Positions 8,628-16,800 of a stretch of 64,000 nt of DNA are shown piece after piece. Under the pieces are notes generated by a model. That model saw only the letters and a program-made list of their open reading frames with translations, had not been told where the DNA came from and did not search any database. The number at the start of each line of letters is the position of its first letter. Positions within the stretch are counted from its first letter, which is position 1. Origin of the DNA: Zobellia uliginosa (GTDB taxonomy: Bacteria > Bacteroidota > Bacteroidia > Flavobacteriales > Flavobacteriaceae); NCBI RefSeq assembly GCF_900156625.1, contig NZ_FTOB01000001.1, positions 558,001 through 622,000 of the forward strand. The letters run 5' to 3'. The translations under genes and the position numbers were made by a program.

Positions 8628-10181
8628 CTATAAATCGAATTTGATGCCTTGCGCCAAAGGAAGCTCAGTAGTATAGTTAATGGTATTGGTCTGTCTGCGC
8701 ATATAGACCTTCCAGGCATCGGAACCTGATTCGCGACCGCCACCGGTTTCTTTTTCCCCTCCAAAAGCACCTCCAATTTCGGCACCTGAAGTACCTATAT
8801 TTACATTGGCAATACCACAATCGCTACCTGCAACCGATAAGAAGTACTCGGCTTCACGAAGGTTGTTGGTCATAATGGCCGAAGATAGGCCTTGGGCCAC
8901 GTTGTTTTGAATATCGATGGCGTCTTCAACGTTTCCCGAATATTTCAAAAGGTAAAGTACCGGGGCAAAGGTTTCGTGCTGTACGATTTTAAAATCGGGT
9001 TGCGCCTCGGCAATGGCCGGTTTTACATAGCAGCCGCTTTCGTAGCCCTCGCCTTCGAGAATACCTCCATCCACAATAATTTTTCCTCCTTCTTCAACGA
9101 CTTTATCAAGGGCATTTTTATAATGGGCCACCGCATCGGTGTCGATAAGTGGACCTACATGGTTGTTCTCGTCCAATGGGTTGCCGATTCTAAGTTGTTT
9201 ATAGGCTTCTACAAGGGCCGTCTTGACCTGGTCGTAAATACTTTCGTGAATAATGAGCCTTCTGGTCGAGGTACAGCGTTGACCTGCCGTTCCTACCGCA
9301 CCGAATACCGCGCCTATTACCGTCATCTTAATATCGGCATCGGGGGTGACGATTATAGCGTTGTTGCCCCCCAGTTCCAAGAGCGATTTGCCTAAGCGGG
9401 CCGCTACGTTCTGGGCTACGATTTTTCCCATACGGGTAGAGCCTGTGGCCGATATCAGGGGGATTCGTGAATCGGTGGTCATCATCTCACCCACGCGGTA
9501 GTCACCGTTGATCAAACAAGAAATGCCTTCGGGCAGACCGTTGGCCTTAAAGACTTCTATGGCAATATTTTGACAGGCCACCCCGCATAAGGGTGTTTTT
9601 TCAGATGGTTTCCAAACACAAACATCACCACAGATCCATGCCAAGGCCGTGTTCCATGCCCAAACGGCAACGGGAAAGTTGAAAGCCGAGATAATACCGA
9701 CCACACCCAGTGAATGATATTGCTCGTACATTCGGTGACCTGGGCGTTCGGAATGCATGGTAAGACCGTGCAACTGCCTCGAAAGACCTACGGCAAAGTC
9801 ACAGATATCGATCATTTCCTGTACTTCTCCCAAGCCTTCTTGGTAGCTTTTTCCCATTTCGTACGATACCAATTTGCCTAAGGCTTTTTTTTTCTCCCTT
9901 AACTTTTCTCCAAATTGCCTCACGATTTCGCCTCGTTGCGGAGCCGGTTTGCTTCGCCATACCTTAAAGGCTTGGGGCGCGGCAGCCATCACTTGTTCGT
10001 AATCTTCTTTAGTGGTCGTCTTGACTTTAGCGATCAGTGCCCCGTCTACTGGCGAGTATGATGAAATAATTTCTCCGGAACCAAAATGTGAGGAGCCTGT
10101 TGAGGTACCGTGGTTTATATCCATTACACCTAAATCCTTAAGCGCTTTTTCGATACCGAATTGTGATGCTAAATTTGACAT
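8628..10181 (-). CDS. Aldehyde dehydrogenase, ALDH7 family (aminoadipate-semialdehyde dehydrogenase-like)
   Basis: This 517-residue protein is a complete NAD(P)+-dependent aldehyde dehydrogenase. Visible active-site residues are Asn168 (SAFNFPVAVW), Lys191 (WKPSEKTP), Glu269 (LELGGNN) and the nucleophile Cys303 (GTAGQRCTSTRR). The sequence around GGNNAI and AVGTAGQRCTSTRR is typical of ALDH7/antiquitin, which oxidises alpha-aminoadipic semialdehyde (piperideine-6-carboxylate) in lysine catabolism (AmaB/Pcd in other bacteria). No lysine aminotransferase or other lysine-degradation gene is next to it, so the physiological substrate is inferred from family only. The gene appears to be a single transcription unit, and its ATG at 10181 gives a full-length N-terminus. 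Confidence 0.9.
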   Translation of the reverse strand: MSNLASQFGIEKALKDLGVMDINHGTSTGSSHFGSGEIISSYSPVDGALIAKVKTTTKEDYEQVMAAAPQAFKVWRSKPAPQRGEIVRQFGEKLREKKKALGKLVSYEMGKSYQEGLGEVQEMIDICDFAVGLSRQLHGLTMHSERPGHRMYEQYHSLGVVGIISAFNFPVAVWAWNTALAWICGDVCVWKPSEKTPLCGVACQNIAIEVFKANGLPEGISCLINGDYRVGEMMTTDSRIPLISATGSTRMGKIVAQNVAARLGKSLLELGGNNAIIVTPDADIKMTVIGAVFGAVGTAGQRCTSTRRLIIHESIYDQVKTALVEAYKQLRIGNPLDENNHVGPLIDTDAVAHYKNALDKVVEEGGKIIVDGGILEGEGYESGCYVKPAIAEAQPDFKIVQHETFAPVLYLLKYSGNVEDAIDIQNNVAQGLSSAIMTNNLREAEYFLSVAGSDCGIANVNIGTSGAEIGGAFGGEKETGGGRESGSDAWKVYMRRQTNTINYTTELPLAQGIKFDL

Positions 10182-10315
10182 TTTATAACTTTTTATTGCG
10201 TTATTGTTATATTTTTTGATAAAGATACTTCAACTATTCCAGAAAAGTAAATTTTAATCACATGTATGCCGACTAGGAATGCGATCAAAACTACGGGACG
10301 ATTGTGCGGCCTAGC

Positions 10316-10669
10316 TTAGATTAAGATAAGGGCAATGGCCAACAGGGCGGGAAGGGCCTGTATGTATAGGATTTTTTTGTCTACCGAATAGGCTCCGTAG
10401 ATTCCGGCGATAGCAACACAGCTTAGAAAGAAGAGCGCGATGTTTTCTTGCCAGAGTGGGTCGGATATAAAAAAGGTCCATGCTAATCCGGCGGCGAGAA
10501 AACCGTTGTAAAGCCCTTGATTGGCGGCCATGGGTTTAGTGGCCTCAAAGAGTTCTGAGGGAAATTTTCTAAAAATCTTTTTGCCCTTGGTCGTCCAAGC
10601 GAACATTTCAAAATATAGGAAATACAAGTGTAGGAGCGAAATAAAACCAATAAGTATTTTTTCTGCCAT
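10316..10669 (-). CDS. DUF1304 family small membrane protein
   Basis: This 117-residue protein has four predicted hydrophobic helices and the family signature near the N-terminus (IGFISLLHLYFLYFEMFAWTTKGKKIF). DUF1304 proteins are integral inner-membrane proteins of unknown function. It lies 15 bp downstream of the (frameshifted) histidine kinase gene on the same strand and so is probably in its operon. No catalytic motif is evident. Confidence 0.85.
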   Translation of the reverse strand: MAEKILIGFISLLHLYFLYFEMFAWTTKGKKIFRKFPSELFEATKPMAANQGLYNGFLAAGLAWTFFISDPLWQENIALFFLSCVAIAGIYGAYSVDKKILYIQALPALLAIALILI

Positions 10670-10684
10670 AACGCCTTTGTTTTT

Positions 10685-12297
10685 CTATGTTTGGTTATTG
10701 AAAATAACACTAAAATTGGTGCCGGTACTGTCTGAATTATACGAAAGCTCGGCAGAAATCTGTCGGCAAAGTGCCTTTATGATATCGAATCCTATGCCTT
10801 CGGCGTTTTCGATGGCAAAGCCTTCGGGAAGGCCTTTGCCATTATCGCGTATGGTCAATGAGATATTCGATTTGTCCAACTTTTTTACGTCGATACGGAG
10901 TTCGTTGTAATTTTTTTGTCTGGGTAGGCGTGTTTTACCGCGTTGGTCACAAGTTCGGAAATGATCAAGGCCAGCGGAACGGCCTTATCTAGGTCTATTG
11001 ATATTTCTGGGCAATTGATCTTGTAGCTGAAAGAGGGTGAGATTTTATTTTGGTATTCCATGAGATCTTTCAGGTATTCATGTAGGTTCACGGCCTTTGA
11101 ATCTTTGTCCTGATAGATTTTTTGATGGGTGAGCGCTATGGCCGATATACGTGCTTGACTGTCTTCTAAGGCCGTTATGGCCTCTTTACTTACCAGTTTG
11201 CGTTTCTGCATGTTGATCAAGCTAGAGGTGATCTGAAGATTGTTCTTTACCCTGTGGTGGATTTCCCGTAACAAGTTTTCCTTTTGTTTGTTCGATTCCT
11301 CAAGTTCGCCCGTACGCAATAGTACACGGGCTTCAAGGCGGTCGTTATGATTGTCCCTTCTTCTGGCCAAATGGGCCAAGAGCAGCGTTGTGGCCAGGCC
11401 GAGGATAAGAACTACATAAGATTCGAAGACATGCGGAAAGGAGAGGTACTCTTGTTTGGGCACGAAGTGAACGTCCCATTTGCGATCTATTGCATTGATA
11501 CTCTTTTTGATGATGGTTTTCTTGTACTGGTCTTTATGGGTCTTGCTGGTGGGTATATTGGAAAACAATAGCGTATCGCCGGCTTCATGATCGTGGATGC
11601 ATAGATTGAATACCTTAATTTCAGATTTTAGGGTTTCGGAAATCAACTTGTCCATACGGTATACCCCAAGAACAATGCCCTTGTTTTTGGGCGATTCTGC
11701 GGAACTTACCGATTTTAAGGCCAAGATTCCTCTGACCCCGTCAGCTTCCGAAATCAATTGAATAGGGCCTGAAATGGCAGGTTTGCCAGTTTTTAAGGAA
11801 CGTAAGATGGCCTCTCTTTTTGTGCTATCGGAAAACACGTCGTATCCCAAGACTTGATTAAAAGGCGCTACTGGATTTAGGGTGGTAACCGGGTAATGTA
11901 CATTGTTTGATGTTGTTCGAACGAGCTGCCCGCTAGAGTCGATTTGGGTAATTGTTCTGTACTCTTCGAACTTTGTCCTCAACGAGTCTTCGACCTTTGG
12001 AGCCCAGGCCAATGCCTTGATGCCGTTAAGTTCTTTTATAAATGGGTCGGTAAAGCGCTCAAAAAGGTTTTGGGGTATATAGCGTTTGTTCTCGTAGAAA
12101 AAGGCCATTGACTCGACCACCAAATTTATTTTGTTGAGCTCGTCTTCAAGTTTTATCACCGATTTGGTAACGGCGCTGTCTACGGCCGACTTGTTTTGAA
12201 GCAGGTACCTGTTATTGATCGAAAAGAAAATAAATAAGGCTAAACTACTTCCGATAAGGAGAACGGCCAAGTATTTTAGAATTTGCAGAGTGGTCAT
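10685..12297 (-). pseudogene. CHASE-domain sensor histidine kinase, interrupted by a one-base frameshift
   Basis: The first part (ATG at 12297) encodes a transmembrane helix (10-27), a CHASE-type extracytoplasmic sensor domain (about 60-225), a second helix (294-312) and a HisKA_2 dimerisation domain with the phospho-acceptor REIHHRVKNNL (His347 region). It enters the HATPase N-box (ELVTNAVKHAYPDK), then hits a stop just after a run of seven A (plus-strand T7 at 10911-10917). One extra A, or a -1 slip on the A7 run, restores PDKKNYNELRID and continues through DNGKGLPEG (G1 box) to the stop at 10685, giving 537 residues, a normal length. HisKA_2 kinases often act without an adjacent response regulator, and none is seen here. 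It could be a true pseudogene, a sequencing error or a slippage-expressed gene. Confidence 0.85.
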
Positions 12298-12389
12298 AAG
12301 AGGTTGGTATGGGGAATCCTAAAAACTTTGGCGACGCTAATGCCATTACCAAAGAACGACAATTTTATATTGATAAGCCAATAAAAACG

Positions 12390-12929
12390 TCAATCATGGG
12401 CGATAAATCTCTCATCTACGGGCATTACCGTCCCACAATTGTCGCAGGTGCGAAGTGTTTCGGAGCTGTAAAAATGCTTGAAGTGTTTGAGAAAATCTAC
12501 TTCAATATCATTGAGTTTAAAGTAAACATCATAAAGTTTATGGTTGCAATTGTCGCAGAACCATAGAAGTCCGTCCTCCACATCTAGATCGGCCCGTTTT
12601 CTTTCGATGACCAAGCCTATGCTTCCTTCAGTGCGAACCGGGGAATGTGGCACTTTTGCGGGGTGTAAGTACATATCGCCAGGACCCAGCTTCATGGTTT
12701 TTTTTTGCCCGTCTTCTTGTATGTGTACTTCTATTTCGCCCTCCAATTGGTAGAAGAGCTCTTCGGTTTCGTTAAAATGATAGTCTTTTCTGGCATTGGG
12801 GCCAGCTACTACCATAACAATATAATCACCGGCATCTTTATACAGGTTTCTATTGCCTACCGGGGGTTTTAGGGAGTGTCTGTTTTCTTCAATCCAGCGA
12901 TTGAGGTTAAAGGGAGCTTTTATGGGCAT
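12390..12929 (-). CDS. haaO: 3-hydroxyanthranilate 3,4-dioxygenase
   Basis: This cupin enzyme opens the ring of 3-hydroxyanthranilate in the kynurenine pathway, leading to quinolinate and NAD. From the ATG at 12929 it has 179 residues. A TTG three codons upstream is possible but less likely, because family members begin close to IKAPFNL. Fe(II) ligands are His51, Glu57 and His95 (HFNETEE, HPAKVPHSP). The C-terminal rubredoxin-like iron site is intact, with two CxxC pairs (CDNC in WFCDNCNHK and CDNC in RTCDNCGTV). The rest of the kynurenine pathway is not adjacent; tryptophan 2,3-dioxygenase lies about 47 kb away at 59520. Bacterial length and residues are normal. Confidence 0.93.
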   Translation of the reverse strand: MPIKAPFNLNRWIEENRHSLKPPVGNRNLYKDAGDYIVMVVAGPNARKDYHFNETEELFYQLEGEIEVHIQEDGQKKTMKLGPGDMYLHPAKVPHSPVRTEGSIGLVIERKRADLDVEDGLLWFCDNCNHKLYDVYFKLNDIEVDFLKHFKHFYSSETLRTCDNCGTVMPVDERFIAHD

Positions 12930-13071
12930 TTTGTTCAAAATTTACGACCACTTCCCCTTCCCTAATAAAATCGAGAATGGGGAATAGTTGTTGTTACAAT
13001 CTCAAATTTATGAAAAACTTGCCCTTATCCCTATAAATATCAGACGATAATGCTCCTTTAAAGCTGAAAAA

Positions 13072-13548
13072 TTACCTGTAAAAGATTTGTGTAAAGTACA
13101 TTTTGCCATTGCTGCCTTTCTTGACACTTACCGCGGTATGGGTAAACTCCCCTTCTATGGTTCGTTTGTGACTGGCACTGCTTAGCCAGCCATCCAAGGC
13201 CTGTGAAGCGTTGGCGTAATCCCTACCTACGTTTTCGGCCACAAATTTAGCAGCTTCTTTTGCGGAAATATCCGATGCCCTAGTACTAAAATTATCGTGG
13301 TTAAGGGTGCCTTTGGCAATCATGTAATCGGTATGTGCGTTGGCGTGGGTATAGGCCACGGCGCTGAACTCCAGTGAGTTTTGTCCAATGGAAACGCGGT
13401 GTCCGTTCACGGCTTCCAATAATTCTTTTTCTACTGCTTCGGCAGTCTCGGCCTCGGTAATATTTGTAGTGTCGACAGACTCTTTACTGCAAGAGGCCAA
13501 AGTACATACAAATAAAACGAGTGCAGCAAAGTGCATTCTCATTTTCAT
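13072..13548 (-). CDS. CAP/SCP-domain lipoprotein
   Basis: This 158-residue exported protein has a lipoprotein signal (HFAALVLFVCTLASC, lipidated Cys near residue 20) followed by a CAP domain (EAVNGHRVSIGQNSLEFS, AYTHANAHTDYM, HDNFSTRA, AENVGRDYANASQALDGWLSS, SHKRTIEGEFTHTAVS). CAP proteins occur widely in exported bacterial proteins, usually with unknown function. The histidine and glutamate residues of the CAP cavity are present (HANAH, ENVG, HKRTIEG). It stands alone on the minus strand, upstream of and divergent from the large alpha-2-macroglobulin gene. Confidence 0.88.
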   Translation of the reverse strand: MKMRMHFAALVLFVCTLASCSKESVDTTNITEAETAEAVEKELLEAVNGHRVSIGQNSLEFSAVAYTHANAHTDYMIAKGTLNHDNFSTRASDISAKEAAKFVAENVGRDYANASQALDGWLSSASHKRTIEGEFTHTAVSVKKGSNGKMYFTQIFYR

Positions 13549-13831
13549 ACAAAGTTCTATTTGTAAGTAGGCGTATTCTAGAAAAGTAGGAAGGAAGAAT
13601 GGGGTATTCTCGTGTTCTATACGCGATAAGGGGAGTTATCGTCTGGCTAATATCTAAAATATTATGATTGCTAGGTTCTATAATTTACTCTTTTCGATGA
13701 AATACACTCCTTGATTTTGCGTTGTAAGTCAAACCGTACGATAGGCCTGTAATTTAATCTACGGCAGAAATTTTAATTGTTCGGAGAATTTGATATGCAG
13801 GGGTACAGTCCTTGTTCGGATGCTACTTAAT

Positions 13832-13847
13832 TCACGGTAAACCGTGA
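13832..13847. promoter_or_regulatory. Perfect 16-bp palindrome upstream of the alpha-2-macroglobulin gene (candidate operator)
   Basis: TCACGGTAAACCGTGA is a perfect inverted repeat (7-bp arms, 2-base spacer). It ends 22 bases before a TAATTTTG box (13870-13877), which puts it about where RNA polymerase would contact the -33 region. The core ACGGTnnACCGT recurs upstream of recO (42824-42835). Confidence 0.5.
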
Positions 13848-13869
13848 TGGATTCCATAATTCTATCCGT

Positions 13870-13877
13870 TAATTTTG
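13870..13877 (+). promoter_or_regulatory. Bacteroidota-type -7 box (TAATTTTG) for the alpha-2-macroglobulin gene
   Basis: Matches TAnnTTTG and lies 17 bases before the preferred ATG at 13895. No clear TTG is present at the -33 position, so the promoter may depend on an activator; the nearby palindrome would fit that. Confidence 0.45.
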
Positions 13878-13894
13878 TGAAAAATAGGTTTTTT

Positions 13895-16800
13895 ATGAAA
13901 ATCAATATCCGTTTTTACGTTTTACTCCTTTTAATAGGAATTGTTTCGTGTACTTCAAAGAAGGAAGGTACCCATATGCAATTAGACGATATCGGCAAGT
14001 TTCAAGACTATGTTATCCAAGTCTCACATGGTGTTATATCGGCACATAGTGATGTTCGTGTGGTACTGACCGAGCCCGTAGCGTCTTGGGAGAGCGGAAA
14101 AGAGCTTGAAGCTGATCTTCTTACCGTAGAACCGAAAGTCAAAGGAAAGGTCGTGGCGCTCGATTCACGAACTATTGCCTTTACGCCCAACACCCAATTT
14201 GAACAAGACACCGAATACCGTTTTACGCTCGACCTTGAACGTATCAAGAAAGAGCTTCCTGAAGAACTAGAAGAGCTTAATTTTAGCGTTAAAACGTTAA
14301 AGCAACAATTCAATATCTATACCAACGCCATCCAGTCTTATTCTTCCTCATTGCAATATGTAACGGGGCAGCTTCGTATGGCCGATGTTTTTCCTCTGGA
14401 AAAAGTAAAACAACTTATAAGTGTAAAACATAATAATAAATCCGTTCATGTACGCTTCGACGATGCGGTACAAAAGGGAACCCTGTTCGCCTTTACCATC
14501 GATAGTATACAGCGACTTGAAAACGATTCGGAACTTGAGGTAGAGTGGAACGGAGATAAGTTCGATATTGAAAGTAGTGGTAGTAATACCATACAAATAC
14601 CGGGGAAAAACAACTTTACGGTCTTAGATGCGACCGTAGAATCCGGTGAAAATGCCCGGGTCTTGATCAATTTTTCAGACCCCATAAAAAAAGGACAGAA
14701 TTTTAAGGGGTTGGTGGTATTGGAACAAGATGATAATCCAAAATATTCCGTTGACGGCAATACGCTGAGGGTGTATCCGTCCAAAGATATACAGGGTACG
14801 GTCAACATCGATGTTTTTGAAGGTATAGAGAGTACGGAGGGCCGTAAATTGAAATCGAAATTTACCGAGCGCGTCGCTTTTGAACGGTTAAAGCCCCAAG
14901 TGCGTTTGCTTTCTAATGGTACTATACTTCCTTCTTCCAATAATCTAAAGGTTAATTTTGAAGCGGTAAGCCTGAAATCGATAAAAGTTTCGGTATTTAA
15001 GATTTATGAAAACAATGTCTTGCAGTTCCTTCAGGGGAACAATTTGGGTGGCCAAGGTAATTTAAGGGCCGTGGCCAGACCAATTGCGCGTAAAAAAATT
15101 GTGTTGGACAACGCCGTTTCGGACCTTAACGATAAATGGACTGCCCATGCCATAGACCTAAAAAACTTGATTTCGCCCGAAAAGGGTGCCATGTACCGCG
15201 TTGAATTCGACTTCGGTCCTGAAGACAGTGCCTATAAATGCGATAGTACCAATTTCGACCTTTCACCCGATGAAGAGGAAAATTACGATGAGGAAAGCGA
15301 GGACAGCCTGTGGGACAATGTAGGGGATTATTATTATAACGATTACTACTACGATTATAACTGGAACGAACGTGATAACCCTTGCGATCGCTCCTATTAC
15401 TACGATAAGAAGATCGGGACGAATATTTTAGCTTCCGACATAGGCCTTACCGTTAAAAGGGGAACGAATAAAAGTTACTTTGTAGTAGCTACAAATATTC
15501 TGGATGCCATGCCTATGGCCGGGGTAAAGGTCACCTTTTACAATTACCAGCAACAAGTCCTCGGACATGTGATTACCGATGCGGAAGGGAAGTCGATTTA
15601 CGATGCCGATGCCATGGCCTATTTTGCCGTAGCCGAAAGCAATGGACAAAAAACCTATGTAAAGCTCAATGATGGAAATACGCTATCGGTAAGTAAGTTC
15701 AAAGTAGCCGGGGTACAATTGCAAAAAGGATTGAAAGGCTTCATTTTTGGCGAACGCGGGGTCTGGAGACCAGGCGATGAAATTTACCTATCCTTTATCT
15801 TGAACGACAATGCAAACAAGCTTTCCGCGGGGCACCCCGTTAAATTGGAGCTGTTTGACCCTTACAGCAAGGTGGTATACCGTGAGATAAAGACGAGTGG
15901 CCTTAATAATTTCTATCAGTTCAATGTCAAGACCGAGGCAAACGCACCTACGGGAAATTGGATGGCCAAAATATCCGTCGGTGGGGCCTCTTTTAGTAAG
16001 ACACTGAAAATTGAGACGATAAAACCCAATAGGTTGAAAATAAAGACCGATTTTGACGAGGACCTTCTTAAGGGAGACAAACCTATTTCGGTGGACATGT
16101 CGGTCAATTGGTTGCATGGCGCCGTGGCCAAAAACCTCAAGGCGGATATTACGGCAAAGTTTAGCCCAACCTCAACGGAGTTCGATAAGTTTCCAGGCTA
16201 TGTTTTTAATGACCCTACCCGCAATTTTTCGGTAGAGGATCAGGTCATCTTTACCGGTAAGGTAGATGAACAAGGTAAAGCCCGGTTTACGATTGCCCCT
16301 CAGTTTAAGAGCAAGGCCCCAGGTATGTTGAAGGCTGCTTTTATTATCAAGGTTTATGAAAACGGAGGGGATTTTAGCACCGATGTCTTTACTAAAAAGT
16401 ACGCGCCTTACAGTACCTACGTAGGTTTGAACGTGCCCAAGGGAGATAAGAGCAGGGGAATGCTGCTTACCGACACCCCACATAATTTCGAAATCGTTAC
16501 CGTTGATGAAAACGGAAAAGCCAAAGCGGTCAAGAACCTGAACGTTACGGTGCACAAGGTCAATTGGCGATGGTGGTGGGATACTTCTGCCGATAACCTA
16601 TCGAATTTCAGTAGCAGTCAATACCACGAAAAAGTTTTTGAAAAGACGATAAGCACAGGTTCGAACGGAAAGGCGGAGTTTCAGTTTGAGTTAAAATATC
16701 CAGAATGGGGAAGATACCTTGTTTACGTAGAAGACCCGAATGGCGGGCATGCTACCGGAAAAACAGTATATATCGATTGGCCGGGATGGGCCGGGAAATC

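Noticed and set aside
13844-13894. Longer N-terminus of the alpha-2-macroglobulin starting at 13844
   Set aside because: It would place 17 residues before a clear lipoprotein signal and overlaps the palindrome and -7 box.
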